Below are positions 60,784 through 64,000 of a stretch of DNA of 64,000 nt, piece by piece. Source of the DNA: Natronococcus roseus. GTDB lineage: Archaea; Halobacteriota; Halobacteria; Halobacteriales; Natrialbaceae. The notes beneath the pieces are model-generated. The model searched no databases. It was not told the origin of the DNA and was given only the letters and a program-made list of their open reading frames with translations. Each line of letters begins with the position of its first letter. Position 1 is the first letter of the stretch. The stretch covers positions 434,001-498,000 of the forward strand of contig NZ_JBHLJR010000002.1 of the NCBI RefSeq assembly GCF_043677095.1, read 5' to 3'. Position numbers and translations under genes: made by a program.

Positions 60784-61065
60784 ATGCCGACCCAGCGCCG
60801 GATGCGGTTCGTCCACGGACAGCTCGCCTGGATGCTCGCGACGATCGTCGCGCTGACGCTGCTGGGCAGTCTCTCCTACGAGCTGTTCTTCGTGCTCTCG
60901 CTGATCGGGCTGTTGATCGTCACCGAGCTGACCGCACCGGTCAACATCACGCCGGCCTGGCGACGGCGCCTGCTGTGGCTGATCGGGCTCGGCCTCGTCG
61001 GATTCGCGATCATCGTCGTCCGCCGGATCCTCGAGATCCTGCCGCCGGAGGTGATGCCGTTTTGA
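60784..61065 (+). CDS. Small membrane protein of the DUF4350-MoxR operon
   Basis: A 93-residue protein with two to three membrane helices (LAWMLATIVALTLLGSLSYELFFVLSLIGLLIV and LLWLIGLGLVGFAIIVV). It is the first gene of an operon and overlaps the next gene's TTG start by 4 nt. GATTTACG is the likely TATA box 28 nt upstream. Confidence 0.7.
   Translation: MPTQRRMRFVHGQLAWMLATIVALTLLGSLSYELFFVLSLIGLLIVTELTAPVNITPAWRRRLLWLIGLGLVGFAIIVVRRILEILPPEVMPF
61047..61055 (+). promoter_or_regulatory. Shine-Dalgarno that fixes a TTG start
   Basis: GGAGGTGAT matches the 3' end of 16S rRNA over nine bases and is 6 nt upstream of the TTG at 61062. This supports TTG as the start of the DUF4350 gene, with no better ATG or GTG in frame nearby. 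Confidence 0.65.
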
Positions 61066-62156
61066 ACCCCCGCGAGTACGTCACCGACGGCGACGGGATC
61101 GACTGGCCCGCCGCGTTGCTGGTCGCCCTCGGAGCCGTCGTCGTCATCGGCCTGTTCGTCGCCGCGACCACCTCCTCGGCCGCGTTCGGCCCGTACAACC
61201 CCGCGTGGGATGGGACCGACGACTTCCGGGAGGTGATCCAGACTGACGACGACGTCGAGGGCGAGCTGATCCGGGAGACCCACCGCTACGAGGAGGTCCC
61301 CGCCGAGGAGACGACGGCGATCGTCGTCGCGCCCGACGAACCCTACGGCGCGACCGACGCCGCCCGCGTCCAGGAGTTCGTCGGCAACGGCGGCACTCTG
61401 GTCGTCCTCGAGAACTACGGCACCGACGCGAACGACCTGCTCGACGCCGTCGGCGCCGACGCCCGCACGAACGGGAGCGTCCTGCTCGACGAGCAAAGCC
61501 ACGATCAGGGGCCGGCGATGCCGATCACCACCGCGACCGCCAACCACGAACGGACCGCCGGCGTCGACCAGCTCACGCTCAACCACGCGACGGCGGTCGA
61601 TCTGAACGGCGCGACGGCCCTGATCGGGACTAGCGACTACGCTCATCTCGCCGACTCGCCGGGAACGGAGCTCGAGGACGACACCGCGTTCGACGCCTAC
61701 CCCGTCGCGACCGTCGAGGACGTCGGGGGCGGCGAGGTCGTCGTCGTCGGCGACCCGAGCATCACGATCAACGCCATGTACGGCGAACCGGATAACGCGG
61801 CGTTCCTCCAGCGACAGTACGCCGACGACGATCACGTCCTGCTCGATCTGAGCCACGGCGAGGAGCTGCCGCCGCTGGCGAGCATTACGCTGACCCTGCG
61901 GGAGCTGCCGGCGCTGCAGGCGCTGGTCGGGCTGTTCGCCGTCGTCGCCGTCATCGGCGCCTCGAACCGAACCTTCCGAAACGGCGTCGGGACCGTCCGC
62001 GATCGGCTCAGCTCCGGCGACGAGCCCGGATCGTCCCTGTCGGACGGCGAACGGGCCGAACTGCTCCGGGAGCGCCATCCCGACTGGGACGACGAGCAGG
62101 TCCAGGAAACGATAACAGCGCTTAACCGTTCCCGCTCGAAACACGGGGATCGATGA
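61062..62156 (+). CDS. DUF4350 membrane protein
   Basis: A 364-residue protein with a membrane helix near residues 17-37 (ALLVALGAVVVIGLFVAATTSS), an extracytoplasmic DUF4350 domain (VVAPDEPYGATDAARVQEFVGNGGTLVVLENYGTDANDLL), and a C-terminal helix near 285-305 before a cytosolic tail. It starts with TTG, coupled to the gene before it. It overlaps MoxR by 4 nt. In archaea such genes usually pair with MoxR and DUF58 proteins in envelope or stress functions. Confidence 0.82.
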   Translation: MNPREYVTDGDGIDWPAALLVALGAVVVIGLFVAATTSSAAFGPYNPAWDGTDDFREVIQTDDDVEGELIRETHRYEEVPAEETTAIVVAPDEPYGATDAARVQEFVGNGGTLVVLENYGTDANDLLDAVGADARTNGSVLLDEQSHDQGPAMPITTATANHERTAGVDQLTLNHATAVDLNGATALIGTSDYAHLADSPGTELEDDTAFDAYPVATVEDVGGGEVVVVGDPSITINAMYGEPDNAAFLQRQYADDDHVLLDLSHGEELPPLASITLTLRELPALQALVGLFAVVAVIGASNRTFRNGVGTVRDRLSSGDEPGSSLSDGERAELLRERHPDWDDEQVQETITALNRSRSKHGDR

Positions 62157-63157
62157 GCGAGACGGACCGGAACTGGCCCTTCGCGGACGATCCACAGACG
62201 GTGTACGAGAAGATCAGGACCGAAACCGGGCGGGTCCTGGTCGGCAACGAGGAGGCGATCGAACACCTGACGATCGCGCTGCTGACGCGGGGCCACCTCC
62301 TGCTCGAGGGCGTCCCCGGCGTCGCCAAGACGACGATCGCGAACCTGCTGGCGCGGGCGACCGGGCTCGACTACCAGCGCATCCAGATGACCCCCGACAT
62401 CCTGCCGGCCGACATCACCGGCACCCAGATCTACCGGGAGCCGACCGGCCAGTTCGAGCTCCAGCGGGGGCCGGTCTTCTCGAACCTCGTCGTCGCCGAC
62501 GAGATCAACCGCGCGACCCCGAAGACCCAGTCGGCGCTGCTCGAGGCGATGCAGGAACGAACCGTCACGATCGAGGGCCAGACGCTGGCCCTGCCGGAGC
62601 CGTTCATGGTCGTCGCGACCCAGAACCCGATCGAGATGGAGGGCGTCTTCGAGCTTCCGGAGGCCCAGCGGGACCGATTCATGTTCAAGCTCACGATCGG
62701 GTTGCCGGACCGCGAGGAGGAGACGGAGCTGCTACGGCGGTTCGACGAGGAGCCAGAACTGAGCCCGTCGACGATCGACCAGGCGGTCCAGACCGAGGAC
62801 ATCCGCGGCGCCCGAAAGGCCGTTACCGAGGTCCACGTCGCCGACCCGGTCAAGGAGTATATCCTCGACCTCGTCGCCGCGACCCGGGACCACCCCGACG
62901 TCAGCTACGGCGTCTCCCCGCGGGCCTCGCTCGCCTTCCTCGAGGGGATCAAGGCCCGAGCGGCGATCCGCGGCCGCGAGTACGCGACGCCCGCGGACGT
63001 CAAGGCTCTCACGGAGCCCGTCCTGGTCCACCGCCTCGTCCTGGACACGGAGGCGGAGCTGAGCGACGTCAACCCCGAAGACGTCGTCGAAGAGATCCTC
63101 GATACCGTCACGGTCCCGGACACCGACGATCTCGGCGGGAAACCGACCCCGAGCTAG
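62153..63157 (+). CDS. MoxR-family AAA ATPase
   Basis: A 334-residue AAA ATPase. Walker A is GVPGVAKTT near residue 55, Walker B VVADEINRATPKTQSALLEAMQE near 118, sensor 1 ATQNP, and the arginine-finger region FELPEAQRDRF. The C-terminal lid holds GVSPRASLAFLEGIKARAAI. MoxR proteins act as chaperones, usually with a von Willebrand-type DUF58 partner. That partner is not in the 840 nt that follow, so the cluster may be cut short here. Co-translated with DUF4350. Confidence 0.9.
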   Translation: MSETDRNWPFADDPQTVYEKIRTETGRVLVGNEEAIEHLTIALLTRGHLLLEGVPGVAKTTIANLLARATGLDYQRIQMTPDILPADITGTQIYREPTGQFELQRGPVFSNLVVADEINRATPKTQSALLEAMQERTVTIEGQTLALPEPFMVVATQNPIEMEGVFELPEAQRDRFMFKLTIGLPDREEETELLRRFDEEPELSPSTIDQAVQTEDIRGARKAVTEVHVADPVKEYILDLVAATRDHPDVSYGVSPRASLAFLEGIKARAAIRGREYATPADVKALTEPVLVHRLVLDTEAELSDVNPEDVVEEILDTVTVPDTDDLGGKPTPS

Positions 63158-63318
63158 CGGTCCGTTTTCGCGGCGATCCGCGGTCCCGATTTTCGGACCG
63201 ACTCGAGGACGGTTCGCTGCCGCTCCGGAGCCTACTTCTCGGGCACGGATTCGTCGCCTGGACCCCTCCGCGAAACTCCCACTACGTATGGGCAATCTAC
63301 AGGCGGAACAGGCCGAGT

Positions 63319-63395
63319 GCCTCGGGGTCGTACGGAAATCTTCGATTTCCGTGATGACGAGAATCGGAGATTCTCGAACCACTTGACCCCGAGGC
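63319..63395 (-). repeat. Three-stem inverted-repeat element
   Basis: The outer arms GCCTCGGGGTC (63319-63329) and GACCCCGAGGC (63385-63395) pair over 11 bp. Between them are two short hairpins: ACGGAAATC/GATTTCCGT (9 bp, loop TTC, 63332-63352) and CGAGAATC/GATTCTCG (8 bp, loop GGA, 63358-63376). The whole folds into a Y-shaped structure. It abuts the stop codon of the EamA gene (63399). Candidate origins are an end of an IS200/IS605-type element, a palindrome-associated (PATE/MITE-like) repeat, or a terminator or structured RNA. Confidence 0.7.
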
Positions 63396-63398
63396 GGT

Positions 63399-63824
63399 TC
63401 ACTGGGAAACCAAGACGACCCCGATAATTGCGAACGTTATCCCAGCAAATCTCACTATCGTAATCTCGTCTCCGAGGATGGCCATCCCGATGAGTGCTGC
63501 GACGACGAAGTACATCGCACCGAGCGTAGAGACGACCGTCGTCGACCCGCCGGAGAGACCGACGTACATCGAAATCAGGCCGATTCCGGTGAACAATCCG
63601 GCCACGCCGGCGAGCAGCCCTCCCTTCGCAGTAATGGCGAGCGATGCGTCCGAAACGAGAACGTATCCGAGCGCGAGGGGTCCCGCAACGAGATAGGAGA
63701 TCGCGGCGGCCGTCCTCGGGTCGATAGACTCCGACGCAGCGTTGCCCAGAACGACCCAGATCCCCCACGTTACCATCGTAATCGAACCGAAGAATACGGC
63801 CGAATCTATCTCGGGAAGCCCCAT
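63399..63824 (-). CDS. Small EamA-type transporter (COG2510-like)
   Basis: A 141-residue membrane protein with five helices, equal to a half-size EamA unit. It has VFFGSITMVTWGIWVVLGNAA at the start, GLSGGSTTVVSTLGAMYFVVAALIGMAILGDEITIVRFAGITFAIIGVVLVSQ at the end, the normal family finish. Such short forms act as dimers. Its GC content looks lower than that of neighbours. Its ATG overlaps the stop of a 48-residue gene upstream (TAATG). Confidence 0.82.
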   Translation of the reverse strand: MGLPEIDSAVFFGSITMVTWGIWVVLGNAASESIDPRTAAAISYLVAGPLALGYVLVSDASLAITAKGGLLAGVAGLFTGIGLISMYVGLSGGSTTVVSTLGAMYFVVAALIGMAILGDEITIVRFAGITFAIIGVVLVSQ

Positions 63825-63970
63825 TATGACGACTCAGCGTAACGGCTGAACAGTGTCGCCCAGAGCCGCTCGAAATGACTGGCGTAGAACGGTGGGGTAT
63901 CCCCGGCGGGGAGGTAGAAGCTCGGTTCAGTGTCGCCGCCTCGGTCGTCGGCATGGTGTCTCTGTGCCAT
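63824..63970 (-). CDS. 48-residue protein coupled to EamA
   Basis: An ATG at 63970 opens a 48-residue hydrophilic protein with a basic His-rich start (MAQRHHADDRGG) and an aromatic-rich end (SFYLPAGDTPPFYASHFERLWATLFSRYAESS). The TAA stop overlaps the ATG of the EamA gene as TAATG, so the two would be translated together. A GGTATAG box lies about 20-25 nt upstream. No family recognised. The overlap argues it is real. Confidence 0.55.
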   Translation of the reverse strand: MAQRHHADDRGGDTEPSFYLPAGDTPPFYASHFERLWATLFSRYAESS

Positions 63971-64000
63971 ACGTACTCCATACCATCTATACCCGGATCG

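Overview
This window looks like part of a haloarchaeal (class Halobacteria) chromosome, plausibly from the Natrialbaceae, although the genus is inference. The DNA is GC-rich and the predicted proteins are very rich in Asp and Glu. Many exported proteins have twin-arginine signals, several followed by a lipobox Cys. Many first genes start about 25-30 nt downstream of a TATA-like box with no Shine-Dalgarno (leaderless transcripts). Haloarchaeal families (HalOD1, DUF7563-like zinc protein, gamma-glutamylcysteine-type ligase, DUF35 plus thiolase) are present. I saw no rRNA, tRNA, CRISPR array or intact transposase.

Layout. 1-9 kb: partial RNase J, a GCS2 ligase, an LVIVD-repeat exported protein, an MFS carrier, a polysaccharide-deacetylase lipoprotein and a PQQ-type beta-propeller. 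9-26 kb: a catabolic island. It holds a tungsten aldehyde:ferredoxin oxidoreductase, an operon of DUF1537 sugar-acid kinase, PdxA2-type dehydrogenase and LarA-like epimerase, a GntP permease, an IclR regulator with two mirrored operator-like sites, an iron alcohol dehydrogenase, a second IclR regulator, a 43-residue membrane protein coupled to an SSS symporter, an SDR enzyme, a HisD/HpsN-type dehydrogenase and a 3-hydroxyacyl-CoA-type dehydrogenase. 26-33 kb: hybrid malic enzyme, a decayed nucleoside-type ABC permease pair, and E1 alpha/beta of a 2-oxoacid dehydrogenase without E2 or E3. 33-38 kb: assimilatory nitrate reductase and a NarK-type transporter. 38-43 kb: small stress, regulatory and exported genes, a G-quadruplex-prone repeat tract and a Tat-exported glycerophosphodiesterase. 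43.7-47.4 kb: phnDCE1E2 phosphonate/phosphate ABC importer. 47-53 kb: MgtC-like and DUF389 membrane proteins, an HAD phosphatase and a 1.1-kb AT-rich gene-free tract. 53-64 kb: a four-gene overlapping operon (HTH, HTH_63-like, thiolase, DUF35), a LolD/FtsX exporter-type pair, HalOD1, a DUF4350-MoxR operon, and an EamA carrier with an unlisted 48-residue partner next to a striking three-stem inverted-repeat element.

How it works together. The 9-26 kb block reads as uptake and oxidation of hydroxy acids. GntP imports a sugar acid, the kinase and PdxA2 convert a four-carbon acid to a triose phosphate, and the LarA-like enzyme could epimerise C2 to widen the substrate range. The SSS symporter with the HisD-fold dehydrogenase, SDR and HADH would handle a second hydroxylated, possibly sulfonated, substrate. 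The phn operon and GDPD fit phosphorus scavenging, and NasA/NarK fit nitrate assimilation.
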